Source: an uncultured Flavobacteriales bacterium
GTDB lineage: Bacteria > Bacteroidota > Bacteroidia > Flavobacteriales_E > Vicingaceae
Length of the DNA: 6,774 nucleotides
Direction of reading: 5' to 3'
NCBI GenBank assembly: GCA_913059105.1
Contig: CAJXRL010000149.1
Location: forward strand, 1 to 6,774
In this document: positions 1-6,120 of the stretch, piece after piece
How positions within the stretch are numbered: the first letter of the stretch is position 1
Layout of the letters: each line of letters begins with the position of its first letter
Position numbers and translations under genes: made by a program
Notes under the pieces: model-generated
The model's input: the letters and a program-made list of their open reading frames with translations, nothing else
Told to the model about the DNA's origin: nothing
The model's database searches: none

Positions 1-2
1 CT

Positions 3-36
3 GTCTCGTGGGCTCGGAGATGTGTATAAGAGACAG
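3..36 (+). other. Nextera read-2 adapter with Tn5 mosaic end (sequencing artefact)
   Basis: This stretch matches the Illumina Nextera read-2 adapter. It ends in the 19-bp Tn5 mosaic end AGATGTGTATAAGAGACAG at 18-36. Bases 1-2 (CT) fit the last two bases of the i7 index TTCTGCCT, whose complement is seen at the right end. None of it is genomic. Read in frame with the downstream gene it yields the tell-tale artefact peptide MGSEMCIRDR, which must not be taken as the protein's N-terminus. Confidence 0.98.
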
Positions 37-37
37 G

Positions 38-913
38 TACATTGATATAAATGAAGAACTCTTAAACATAGAAAAACAAGAAGTTATTAATGAATTGCAA
101 ATTAAATATGAAGTTGAAAAGAAAGAAAGAGAGAACCAATTACTTGAGCAGAAAACTGAAATAGATACTTTAAAAATAATTCAACAAGAAACTTCTATTC
201 GGTACTTAAGATATACAGCCATTGCTTCTTTTATCTTAATTGTCGTTGCACTTCTGCTCGGCTATTGGTTCTATCTGCTATCCAAAAAAGCACAAAAACA
301 AGCACTGGTTGAGAAGGAATTGGCCGCAAAAGAAAAACATTTTAATATCGAACAACACCATCGAATTAAAAATCACTTACAGTTACTAGCAGGATTATTG
401 AGTTTTCAGCAACGTAAATTAGAAAACATTGCAGCAAAAGAAGTGATTCAAGAAAGTAGTAATCGGGTTAAAGTGATTACCACCTTACATCAGCACTTTT
501 ATCAGTCAAATGATTTAAGTAAAACCGTGATCCAATTAGATACATACTTAGAGAACTTAATCGCTAACCTCTCTTTGCTTTTCAAGCAACCAGAAACAAA
601 AGTGATGGTTGAATTAGAACCAGTGCAAATAGACGCAGATAAAGCTTTGCCATTGGGATTAATTTGTAATGAATTAATTACGAACGCTTTTAAATACGGA
701 TTAAGCAATTCTGATACATCTATTCTTCACATTACATTAGAGAAGAAACAGCAAAAACATGAGCTCTCTATCTCGGATAATGGCGCGGGAATTAAGGGCA
801 GCGCTCATTCATCTTCTATCGGGTTAGAGCTTATTGATCAGATGGTAAAGCAAATGGATGCAAAGTTGAACCAACAAAATGATTCTGGAACTTCCTACAC
901 CTTGATTTTTTAA
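38..913 (+). CDS. Sensor histidine kinase, HisKA_2 type, membrane-anchored (5' end missing)
   Basis: The last 291 residues of a sensor histidine kinase; the start is lost at the contig edge. Numbering from the first genomic codon, residues 1-58 are a charged, Glu/Lys-rich coiled-coil-like stretch and about 59-81 form one transmembrane helix (ASFILIVVALLLGYWFYLL). A short linker leads to the H-box EQHHRIKNHLQLL, in which His108 is the likely phospho-acceptor. This H-box with HxxKNxLQ spacing is typical of HisKA_2 rather than classical HisKA kinases. The ATPase domain follows, with an N-box (ICNELITNAFKYG, about 209-221), a G1 box (SDNGAGI, about 246-252) and a G2 segment (SIGLELI, about 260-266). 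In Bacteroidota such kinases often carry TPR repeats in front of the coiled coil; that part, and so the signal sensed, cannot be seen here. No response regulator lies in the window. The gene ends in TAA followed directly by a strong stem-loop. Confidence 0.93.
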   Translation, partial: YIDINEELLNIEKQEVINELQIKYEVEKKERENQLLEQKTEIDTLKIIQQETSIRYLRYTAIASFILIVVALLLGYWFYLLSKKAQKQALVEKELAAKEKHFNIEQHHRIKNHLQLLAGLLSFQQRKLENIAAKEVIQESSNRVKVITTLHQHFYQSNDLSKTVIQLDTYLENLIANLSLLFKQPETKVMVELEPVQIDADKALPLGLICNELITNAFKYGLSNSDTSILHITLEKKQQKHELSISDNGAGIKGSAHSSSIGLELIDQMVKQMDAKLNQQNDSGTSYTLIF

Positions 914-917
914 TACA

Positions 918-949
918 TAAACGCAATCCAGTGAACTGGATTGCGTTTA
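918..949. terminator. Bidirectional stem-loop terminator between convergent genes
   Basis: A perfect 14-bp inverted repeat (918-931 with 936-949) encloses a TGAA loop; its core arms are AAACGCAATCCAG and CTGGATTGCGTTT. It starts 4 nt after the kinase stop and lies 26 nt beyond the stop of the convergent lipoprotein gene. The plus strand exits into GTTTAATAG and the minus strand into a stretch ending TTAAAAAATC, so the U-tracts are modest. Position and perfect symmetry support shared termination for both genes. Confidence 0.85.
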
Positions 950-975
950 ATAGTATGCCCTACAATTTCACTGTA

Positions 976-1368
976 TCATAATAGTGTAAAAGTGATTCCA
1001 TTGTTCGATGGAAAACTTAGGTCTAAGCTTTGAAAAGTTGAATAACCTGTAGCATCAATAACAAAATAATAGCTCCCAATTAATTCAGAAAATTCAAAAT
1101 TTCCTTCTGAATCGGTATAATCGGTACTTAGGTATTGATTCGTTACCGCTTCATACATTTTCACTTCCGCATTTTCAATGGCAACACTAGACAAATTCTG
1201 TGTAAGGCCATAAATTATAATTGGTTGCTCATCTTGGCCACCTCCAGATTTTTCAGTAGTTACTTTTACTTTTTCTGACGAAGCCGGGTCTTGAAGAACC
1301 TCTTTTTCACAGCTCGATAAAGCGAATACAGCACAAGCCAAGATGGCCAAAATTTTTAAATTTTTCAT
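976..1368 (-). CDS. Small secreted lipoprotein with carboxypeptidase-regulatory-like domain
   Basis: A 130-aa predicted lipoprotein. Residues 1-19 form a type II signal peptide: positive MKNLK, a hydrophobic core, then lipobox ALSSC with Cys20 as the lipidated residue. Glu at +2 does not suggest inner-membrane retention, so an outer-membrane location is likely. The acidic/lysine run EKE after Cys20 loosely resembles Bacteroidota surface-export signals, but that is inference. A low-complexity linker (about 21-47, with SGGGQDEQP) precedes one small beta-sandwich domain at about 50-117. This shows the usual CarboxypepD_reg pattern: a leading strand IIIYGLT, a central ENAEVKMY, then the TDSEGNFEFSEL turn, and finally SYYFVIDATGY. 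Such domains bind or scaffold rather than catalyse, and no enzyme motif is present. The role is unknown. The ATG is preceded by A/T-rich sequence without a Shine-Dalgarno, normal for this phylum. It stands alone on the minus strand and shares the downstream terminator with the convergent kinase. Confidence 0.82.
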   Translation of the reverse strand: MKNLKILAILACAVFALSSCEKEVLQDPASSEKVKVTTEKSGGGQDEQPIIIYGLTQNLSSVAIENAEVKMYEAVTNQYLSTDYTDSEGNFEFSELIGSYYFVIDATGYSTFQSLDLSFPSNNGITFTLL

Positions 1369-1464
1369 AATTTGAATTTTATGAATTGGCCTCTTTTACC
1401 GTGAAGACATAATCTCTCCGTTGAGGCATTGAAGCCAATTCCGATTAAAAAATTGTTTTAAAAT

Positions 1465-1476
1465 GTGCGGCCGCAC
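1465..1476. repeat. Perfect 12-bp GC-rich palindrome
   Basis: GTGCGGCCGCAC is a perfect palindrome of 10 G/C in 12 bases, set in strongly AT-rich surroundings. It lies about 100 bp upstream of the lipoprotein start. It could be a protein-binding site or a chance motif; it contains a NotI recognition sequence, but nothing else suggests cloning-vector origin. Confidence 0.6.
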
Positions 1477-1685
1477 GGTTGGGAAGTTGTTCTATCAAAT
1501 TCTTAGCCCAGAAATATTTTAATTCCCTTTTCCCGGCTTTGAAATTGATTTTACACTACAATTATCTCGAAGTGGCATCACTCTTTTTCAGTGACTCTTT
1601 CATCCTTTTAAATGCAGGGTAAAGAGCTTAGTAATATTAACTTTCGCAAGTCATTCGATGAATTGACACTGCAAATATTCTACTG

Positions 1686-1723
1686 AAAAAAAGTTAAAGG
1701 CCTCCGAAGGTATCTAGAGGCCT
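1686..1723 (-). terminator. Candidate intrinsic terminator on the minus strand
   Basis: Read on the minus strand, AGGCCTC (1723-1717) pairs with GAGGCCT (1704-1698) around a 12-nt loop. After the short spacer TTAAC come seven T residues (1692-1686). A GC-rich stem followed by a U-tract fits rho-independent termination, though the 5-nt spacer is longer than ideal. It lies about 465 bp past the priA stop, so it could end a long pfkA-priA 3' UTR or an unannotated minus-strand RNA. Confidence 0.4.
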
Positions 1724-1732
1724 CCGGAGGTA
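1698..1732. repeat. GC-rich direct repeat, two 15-bp copies
   Basis: AGGCCTCCGAAGGTA (1698-1712) recurs as AGGCCTCCGGAGGTA (1718-1732), with one mismatch and a 20-bp period, close to two helical turns. The second copy contains the 10-bp palindrome CCTCCGGAGG. The same bases also form an inverted repeat (1698-1704 with 1717-1723). The GC content contrasts sharply with the flanks. It may be a protein-binding pair or part of a transcript hairpin. Confidence 0.75.
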
Positions 1733-1977
1733 CAATAAAATCACAATAGTATTGAGCTACAAAAAATTAGATAACTATTAATAAAGGACTTAAATAATTC
1801 TGCCCCTCGAAGTACAAACAAAGCAATAGATACTGCTTTAGTAATATAGAATTTATATAAATTGTTTCTATGTTGTCCTTTACGCAACACGGTATGGCGT
1901 ACATATTAATTTTTGAGAAAAATAGAACAAGAAAAAATTTGAAGAAGAATAGATGGGTTTATCGATTCCCTGGTTGA

Positions 1978-2009
1978 TTGAATTATTGACTGATTCAATG
2001 ATTCAATGG
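1978..2009. repeat. AT-rich tandem and inverted short repeats
   Basis: TGATTCAA occurs twice head-to-tail (1991-1998 and 1999-2006), followed by TGG. TTGAAT at 1978-1983 is the inverse of ATTCAA at 1993-1998. Degenerate TTGAAT/ATTCAA sequences of this type are common filler between Bacteroidota genes, and no function is implied. Confidence 0.6.
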
Positions 2010-2166
2010 TAGACTAACTTATTAATTCAATACTTGAAGCAAAAAACCTCAAGTTGTTGATTATTATAAATTTACATTTGCAACTAACTGAACTGGATCA
2101 AAGTTTATTCTCACATTAAAATACTAGATCTAAATGTTTTCGAATCGTAATGTTCATTCAACATTC

Positions 2167-2187
2167 GTAATTCTTAATTCCTAATTC
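2167..2187. repeat. Three tandem heptamers abutting the priA stop
   Basis: Three consecutive heptamers GTAATTC, TTAATTC and CTAATTC end exactly at the base next to the priA stop codon. On the transcribed strand they read GAATTAG-GAATTAA-GAATTAC. The run is short and AT-rich and may be simple slippage sequence. Confidence 0.6.
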
Positions 2188-4674
2188 TTACACCGGATCC
2201 ACATCCACGACTACTCTCACAGATTTGTACAAATCATGAACCGCAAACAACTGCAATTCCTCTCTTAGCAATTGCTTGGCTTTTTTAATCGAGGCTTTAC
2301 TTTCTATTTTAAAGAGAATATTTTGATGGTAAAAATTTCGAATTCTAGCAATTCCTGGAGCTTCAGGACCTAAAATTCGTTTGCCAAACGTTTGCTTTAA
2401 TCGACCGGCTAAATAGAGTGCAGCTTCTTCAATTTTGCGCTCATCTCTGTGTTTTAAGGTGAGTTGAATTAAGCGATAAAACGGTGGATATTGAAAGTTT
2501 CGTCGGTCTATTAATTCGTTCCGATACATTCCCAAATAATCACTGTCAATTACTTGTCGAATAATTTGATGTTCCGGATTAAAGGTTTGAATCAGTACCT
2601 GCCCTCTGTCTTTCTTACGTCCCGCTCTACCTGCTACTTGTGACATAAGTTGATATGAGCGCTCAAACGCTCTAAAATCAGGAAAATTGAGCATGCTGTC
2701 AGCATTCAGAACTCCCACCATTCCTACATTCTCAAAATCTAGTCCTTTGGCCACCATTTGGGTTCCCACCAAAACATCAATTTCCTTTTCTTCAAAAGCT
2801 GTAATAATTTGATGGTACGCCTGCTTTGCTCTCGTGGTGTCCAAATCCATCCGTCCAATTTTTGCATCCGGCAAGAATATAGCCAGCTCCTCCTCTATCT
2901 TTTCCGTTCCAAAGCCTTTCACTTGCAAATTGGTATCGCCACAAGAAGGGCAAGCTGTTGGCAAATTGGTGTGGTAACCGCAGTAATGACAATTCAGTTC
3001 TCGTTTGAATTTATGATAAGTCAAACTCACATCGCAGTTCACGCATTGGGGAGCGTTTCCACAGGTATCGCACATCATAACTGGTGAATAACCTCGTCTG
3101 TTTTGGAAGAGGATGATTTGCTTGCCAGCTTCCAAATTCTCCTCCATCATTTTTAACAACTCCGGCGTAAAATGAGAATTCATCTTCTTCTTTCTCGTGG
3201 CCTCTTTTACATCGGCGCAAGTAATTTCAGGTAAAGTAACGTTGCCGTGCCGTTTCGAGAGCGTTACCAAACCATACTTGCCTTCTTTGGCGTTGGTATA
3301 ACTTTCTATGGAAGGCGTAGCAGAACCCAACAATACTTTTGACCCTTGCATGTTGGCCAATACTAAGGATGCATCTCTAGCTTGATACCGTGGTGAAGGG
3401 TCGTATTGCTTAAAGGTATTCTCGTGCTCTTCATCTACTATGATTAAGCCCAACTTTGAGAAAGGTAAAAACAGAGAAGAACGAGCTCCTAAAATAATCT
3501 GAAAATCTTCGTAATGTCCCGGATTGAATTTCAAGACATTGTTCCATACTTCTACCCGTTCATTTTCATTGAACCGCGAGTGGTAAACACCTACCTTTTC
3601 TCCAAAAATGGCTTGCAAACGAGTCACAATTTGAGTAGTCAATGCAATTTCTGGTAACAAGTACAATACCTGCTTTTTGTCAGTAATCGCTTCTTGAATT
3701 AGCTTGATGTAGATCTCCGTTTTCCCTGAAGAAGTGACACCGTGCAACAACACTGTGGATTTTTCTTTAAAAAACGTTTTTATCTCTTTGTACGCTACTT
3801 GCTGGTATTCGTTTAAGTCTTTCTCTTTTGAACTAGCTTCTGTGCTGCTCAACCGACCTGCTTCTACTTTATAAACTTCAAAAATATCTTTGTGAACCAA
3901 TTGATTCACCAAAGAAGAAGTTGCTCCAATCAGCTTTTGAAGGTCAATTTTTTTGACTTCCTGGGATTGAGCAGTATATCGACCATTCAATTGAATAAAA
4001 GTCATTAATAACTCCAATTGCCGTGGCGCTTTTCCCAACTCATCAAAAATTTCTTTGAGTCGTTCTTCCTTATTTGCTTCAAAAGTCAATCGAACGTAAT
4101 CGATCATTTTGGGTTTGTAGCGTTGCTTTAACTCCTCTTCCACCATTACCGCCTTTTTCTCTATCAGCGATTTTATTTTGGACTGAACATATTTGATGTT
4201 CAGGATTTGAGAAATTTCACTCAATTCTAATACATTCCGAACTTCTAGGGCTTCCACCACTAAGTATTCGTCGTCCGTTAAATTGTCTATGTTATTTTGA
4301 TATTCTGGATGCAGCAGTACCTTAGTTTCACTTGCTAAACGTAACCCACCTGGCAAAGCGGTAACCATTACTTCGCCAATGTTGGCCATGTAATAATCTG
4401 CGATCCAATTCCAAAATTTAAGTTGTACCGGATGAATGATTGGATTTTCGTCCAAAATCGCCTCTAGGTATTTTGCTTGGTAACTGGAAGGTGGTGTATT
4501 GTGAATGTCAGCGACGATGGCAGAATACTGCTTCTTGCCTTTACCAAACTGCACAATTACCCGTTGCCCTATCATAATATCATCGTTCCATTCGTGTGGA
4601 ACCCGATAGGTGAAGGTTTGCGGCAAGGCCAAAGGCAGTATTACCTGAACAAATTTTGTTTCTCTTACACTCAT
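2188..4674 (-). CDS. priA: Primosomal protein N' (replication restart helicase PriA)
   Basis: PriA is a superfamily 2, 3'-to-5' DNA helicase that recognises stalled or D-loop forks and starts reassembly of the replisome. At 828 aa it is longer than E. coli PriA (732 aa), as is usual in Bacteroidota. Residues about 1-110 form the N-terminal DNA-binding domain. The helicase core follows: Walker A GVTSSGKTE (312-320, Lys318), Walker B DEEH (414-417), motif III GSATP (450-454), motif IV QNRRGY (524-529), motif V GTQMVAKGLDF (637-647) and motif VI QVAGRAGR (679-686). The zinc-binding insert is complete, with eight cysteines at 535, 538, 544, 547, 562, 565, 575 and 578. The C-terminal domain runs to DVDPV with no truncation. 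The ATG lies one base after the pfkA stop (TAATATG) with no separate Shine-Dalgarno, which favours this start and implies translational coupling. No convincing terminator follows directly. Confidence 0.98.
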   Translation of the reverse strand: MSVRETKFVQVILPLALPQTFTYRVPHEWNDDIMIGQRVIVQFGKGKKQYSAIVADIHNTPPSSYQAKYLEAILDENPIIHPVQLKFWNWIADYYMANIGEVMVTALPGGLRLASETKVLLHPEYQNNIDNLTDDEYLVVEALEVRNVLELSEISQILNIKYVQSKIKSLIEKKAVMVEEELKQRYKPKMIDYVRLTFEANKEERLKEIFDELGKAPRQLELLMTFIQLNGRYTAQSQEVKKIDLQKLIGATSSLVNQLVHKDIFEVYKVEAGRLSSTEASSKEKDLNEYQQVAYKEIKTFFKEKSTVLLHGVTSSGKTEIYIKLIQEAITDKKQVLYLLPEIALTTQIVTRLQAIFGEKVGVYHSRFNENERVEVWNNVLKFNPGHYEDFQIILGARSSLFLPFSKLGLIIVDEEHENTFKQYDPSPRYQARDASLVLANMQGSKVLLGSATPSIESYTNAKEGKYGLVTLSKRHGNVTLPEITCADVKEATRKKKMNSHFTPELLKMMEENLEAGKQIILFQNRRGYSPVMMCDTCGNAPQCVNCDVSLTYHKFKRELNCHYCGYHTNLPTACPSCGDTNLQVKGFGTEKIEEELAIFLPDAKIGRMDLDTTRAKQAYHQIITAFEEKEIDVLVGTQMVAKGLDFENVGMVGVLNADSMLNFPDFRAFERSYQLMSQVAGRAGRKKDRGQVLIQTFNPEHQIIRQVIDSDYLGMYRNELIDRRNFQYPPFYRLIQLTLKHRDERKIEEAALYLAGRLKQTFGKRILGPEAPGIARIRNFYHQNILFKIESKASIKKAKQLLREELQLFAVHDLYKSVRVVVDVDPV

Positions 4675-4675
4675 A

Positions 4676-5644
4676 TTAGGCCAACGATTCTGCTAAATGC
4701 AGCAACTCTTTGTTTATTTCGCGATTGTGTTTTATGGCCCTTTGAAAACTGGTAAAGGCCACTTTTTTATTTACTACTCCTGCCATTTCATTTCTTCGTC
4801 CTTCCAACAGTGCTTCAACAGCTGCCTTACCCAACATACTAGCCAGTACTCTGTCATATGCTGAAGGACTTCCTCCGCGCTGAATGTGGCCCAGTACAGT
4901 GACTTTTGTTTCGTATTGATTGTATTTTTCTTTCACTTTTCGAGCCACTTCATACGCACCACCACCATCGTCGCCTTCCGCAACAATAATAATAGAACTT
5001 GTCTTCCTGTGCGCTCTTCCACGTTCTAATCGTTTGATTAAACTGTCTACAAAAGTTGCGGTTTCAGGAATTAAAACCGCATCAGCTCCTACTGCAATGC
5101 CCGAACGTAAAGCGATAAAACCTGCATCTCTTCCCATCACCTCCACAAAAAATAAACGATCATGTGCATCTGCCGTATCTCTAATTTTATCTACTGCCTC
5201 TATCACCGTATTCAACGCTGTATCGTACCCAATGGTATTGTCTGTGCCGAATAAATCATTGTCTATAGTGCCTGGGCAACCAATAAACGGGATGCCATGT
5301 TCTTTAGTGAAAATTTGCGCTCCGGTAAAAGTTCCATCTCCTCCTATGGCAACTACGCCATCAATGTTGAATTTTTTTAATTGCTTTGCAGCCTTTCTTC
5401 GCCCTTCTACCGTTCTAAATTCATCGCAACGAGCACTCTTTAAAATGGTACCTCCCCGTTGAATAATGTTGCTTACCGAATTAAATTCTAAGGGAATAAA
5501 ATCGCCAGAGATCATTCCGTCATACGCCCTTACAATTCCGTATACCTCAACGTTATGATACAAAGCAGTTCGTACAACTGCTCGCACACATGCGTTCATT
5601 CCTGGAGCATCTCCACCTGAAGTAAAAACGGCAATTCGCTTCAT
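4676..5644 (-). CDS. pfkA: ATP-dependent 6-phosphofructokinase
   Basis: Cytosolic glycolytic enzyme that phosphorylates fructose 6-phosphate to fructose 1,6-bisphosphate. At 322 aa it matches the bacterial PfkA length (E. coli 320 aa) and appears intact. Visible motifs are the ATP-binding loop TSGGDAPGMN (8-17) and GGDGT (101-105). The catalytic segment is PGTIDND (124-130), with Asp128 as the expected base. Substrate-site residues include Arg163, MGRDAG (170-175), Glu223 and GHIQRGG (252-258). Gly104 after GGD and Gly125 before TIDND are the ATP-type residues; pyrophosphate-dependent enzymes carry Asp and Lys there. It is the first gene of a two-gene unit with priA and diverges from the hip locus. 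The start gives the classical MKRIAVFTSGGD N-terminus, so it is secure. A TACCTTTG -7-like element lies 15-22 nt upstream. Confidence 0.98.
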   Translation of the reverse strand: MKRIAVFTSGGDAPGMNACVRAVVRTALYHNVEVYGIVRAYDGMISGDFIPLEFNSVSNIIQRGGTILKSARCDEFRTVEGRRKAAKQLKKFNIDGVVAIGGDGTFTGAQIFTKEHGIPFIGCPGTIDNDLFGTDNTIGYDTALNTVIEAVDKIRDTADAHDRLFFVEVMGRDAGFIALRSGIAVGADAVLIPETATFVDSLIKRLERGRAHRKTSSIIIVAEGDDGGGAYEVARKVKEKYNQYETKVTVLGHIQRGGSPSAYDRVLASMLGKAAVEALLEGRRNEMAGVVNKKVAFTSFQRAIKHNREINKELLHLAESLA

Positions 5645-5658
5645 GATTTCATTTCTTT

Positions 5659-5666
5659 CAAAGGTA
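5659..5666 (-). promoter_or_regulatory. Putative -7 promoter element of the pfkA-priA operon
   Basis: The minus strand reads TACCTTTG, an exact match to the Bacteroidota -7 consensus TAnnTTTG, just upstream of the pfkA ATG. No clear TTG-type -33 element is seen at the usual spacing. Transcription from it would leave a leader of only about 8-11 nt, so the assignment is tentative. Confidence 0.45.
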
Positions 5667-5695
5667 TTGAAAGCAGTTGAAATAGGAGGAAATTG

Positions 5696-5818
5696 ATGCG
5701 GTCAGAATTACAGCTGATTGCAAAAAAATTGAACGATTATTTAGAATCATTTATCTGCTGTACCACTATACTGATACAAATCGAAATTAAAGCTCATTCA
5801 TACTGTTTTTGGCAATAA
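5696..5818 (+). CDS. Possible 40-aa small protein with strong Shine-Dalgarno (uncertain)
   Basis: An ATG-initiated frame of 40 codons (MRSELQLIAKKLNDYLESF at the N-terminus, ending CFWQ-TAA) lies in the divergent pfkA/hip intergenic region. AGGAGGA at 5684-5690 precedes the ATG by 5 nt. That is an excellent Shine-Dalgarno, seen at no other gene here and atypical for Bacteroidota. The N-terminal half could form an amphipathic helix; the C-terminal half is rich in Ile, Thr and Cys and is not clearly a membrane span. I recognise no family. The frame covers the first hip operator, so it could be a coincidence in regulatory DNA, a remnant of a longer gene or a true small protein. Codon use gives no clear verdict at this length. 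Confidence 0.25.
   Translation: MRSELQLIAKKLNDYLESFICCTTILIQIEIKAHSYCFWQ
5761..5776. promoter_or_regulatory. Putative HipB operator O1 (distal, imperfect)
   Basis: TACCACTATACTGATA is the upstream member of three related palindromes with half-sites TACCA and TGGTA separated by 6 bp. Here the right half-site is TGATA, one mismatch. It begins 60 bp before O2 and probably binds the XRE protein encoded downstream, by analogy with other hipB loci. Confidence 0.55.
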
Positions 5819-5820
5819 AA

Positions 5821-5836
5821 TACCACTACAATGGTA
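5821..5836. promoter_or_regulatory. Putative HipB operator O2
   Basis: TACCACTACAATGGTA has perfect TACCA/TGGTA half-sites around a 6-bp spacer. It begins 60 bp after O1 and 61 bp before O3. It lies about 30 bp upstream of the -7 element, so a bound repressor could sit on or near the -33 region. Confidence 0.7.
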
Positions 5837-5864
5837 CATTCATGACAATTCAAATGAAAATATG

Positions 5865-5872
5865 TATATTTG
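5865..5872 (+). promoter_or_regulatory. Putative -7 promoter element of the hipBST operon
   Basis: TATATTTG matches the Bacteroidota consensus TAnnTTTG exactly. A transcript would start near 5879, about 25 nt before the hipB ATG and just upstream of O3. No good TTG-type -33 box is present at the expected distance, which may mean a weak promoter. Confidence 0.6.
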
Positions 5873-5881
5873 AGAAAATAT

Positions 5882-5897
5882 TACCATTATAATGGTA
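5882..5897. promoter_or_regulatory. Putative HipB operator O3 (proximal, perfect palindrome)
   Basis: TACCATTATAATGGTA is a perfect 16-bp palindrome. It lies between the predicted transcription start and the hipB ATG (7 nt before it), an ideal place for a repressor to block initiation or early elongation. It shares its half-sites with O1 and O2. Confidence 0.78.
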
Positions 5898-5904
5898 CAT
5901 CGTT

Positions 5905-6114
5905 ATGGAATTAGAAGAATTAGGGAAACTGATAAAACAGAGAAGAACGACACTAGGTTTAACGATTAGAGATTTAGCCGAACTGACTAGCATGTCAAAA
6001 ACGACCATTTCAAAAATTGAACGGGGTGTGACAAATCCAACATTTGAGATCTTACACGGCATTTTTGAATATCTCAATTTAGAAATGAAAGTGGAAATAA
6101 AAAAACGTCAATAG
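5905..6114 (+). CDS. hipB: HipB-like XRE-family repressor/antitoxin component
   Basis: A 69-aa DNA-binding protein made almost only of one XRE/Cro-type helix-turn-helix domain. The first helix is about residues 6-17. The HTH spans about 20-41 (TIRDLAELTSMSKTTISKIERG), followed by the typical NPTFEILHGIFEYLNLEMKVEI helices and strand. HipB proteins dimerise, bind palindromic operators and join the HipA-type kinase complex. Here three TACCA-N6-TGGTA palindromes precede the gene, which fits autorepression. It is shorter than E. coli HipB (88 aa) and lacks a C-terminal tail, ending a few basic residues after the last strand. The start ATG has no Shine-Dalgarno but directly follows O3, and MELEELGKLIKQRR is a natural domain start. 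The stop is 6 nt before hipS. The family is secure; the HipB name rests on the neighbours. Confidence 0.87.
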   Translation: MELEELGKLIKQRRTTLGLTIRDLAELTSMSKTTISKIERGVTNPTFEILHGIFEYLNLEMKVEIKKRQ

Positions 6115-6120
6115 TACGTT

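Larger units (their letters stand above)
1369..2187. other. Long gene-free intergenic region
   Basis: About 820 bp between the 3' end of priA and the 5' end of the lipoprotein gene, both on the minus strand. I find no reading frame of credible length or composition on either strand and no tRNA or rRNA. It contains a perfect 12-bp palindrome GTGCGGCCGCAC (1465-1476), a GC-rich direct repeat with a candidate terminator (1686-1732), AT-rich short repeats (1978-2009 and 2167-2187) and several weak inverted repeats (for example 2032-2037 with 2049-2054). It may be a decayed gene, an unrecognised small RNA locus or long untranslated sequence; none of these can be shown from sequence alone. Confidence 0.7.

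Noticed and set aside
1465..1476. NotI site as evidence of cloning vector sequence
   Set aside because: No polylinker, vector backbone or other artificial sequence surrounds it; only the sequencing adapters at the contig ends are artificial.
1612..1686. 24-codon ATG frame in the intergenic gap, containing FRKSFDEL, faintly like the RKSFDGL motif of IS66 accessory proteins
   Set aside because: It is very short, has a stop directly before the ATG, lacks neighbouring IS genes or terminal inverted repeats, and the likeness covers only a few residues.
2073..2080. TACATTTG, a perfect -7 consensus on the plus strand, with TTG 16 bp upstream
   Set aside because: No gene follows on the plus strand (it would run antisense into priA), and such AT-rich octamers are expected by chance about once in a gap of this size.
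2149..2165. AATGTT/AACATT hairpin shortly after the priA stop as a terminator
   Set aside because: The stem is only 6 AT-rich base pairs and no T-run follows on the minus strand.
2758..3220. Open frames of 66-109 codons overlapping the middle of priA on both strands
   Set aside because: They lie within the conserved helicase and zinc-binding region of priA and show low-quality compositions typical of alternative-frame translation.
5441..5457. TGGTACC within pfkA as a further HipB operator
   Set aside because: It lacks the TACCA-N6-TGGTA arrangement and lies inside conserved coding sequence.
4920..5462. 180-codon open frame on the plus strand opposite pfkA
   Set aside because: It is the antisense shadow of an intact, highly conserved pfkA and its translation resembles no protein family.
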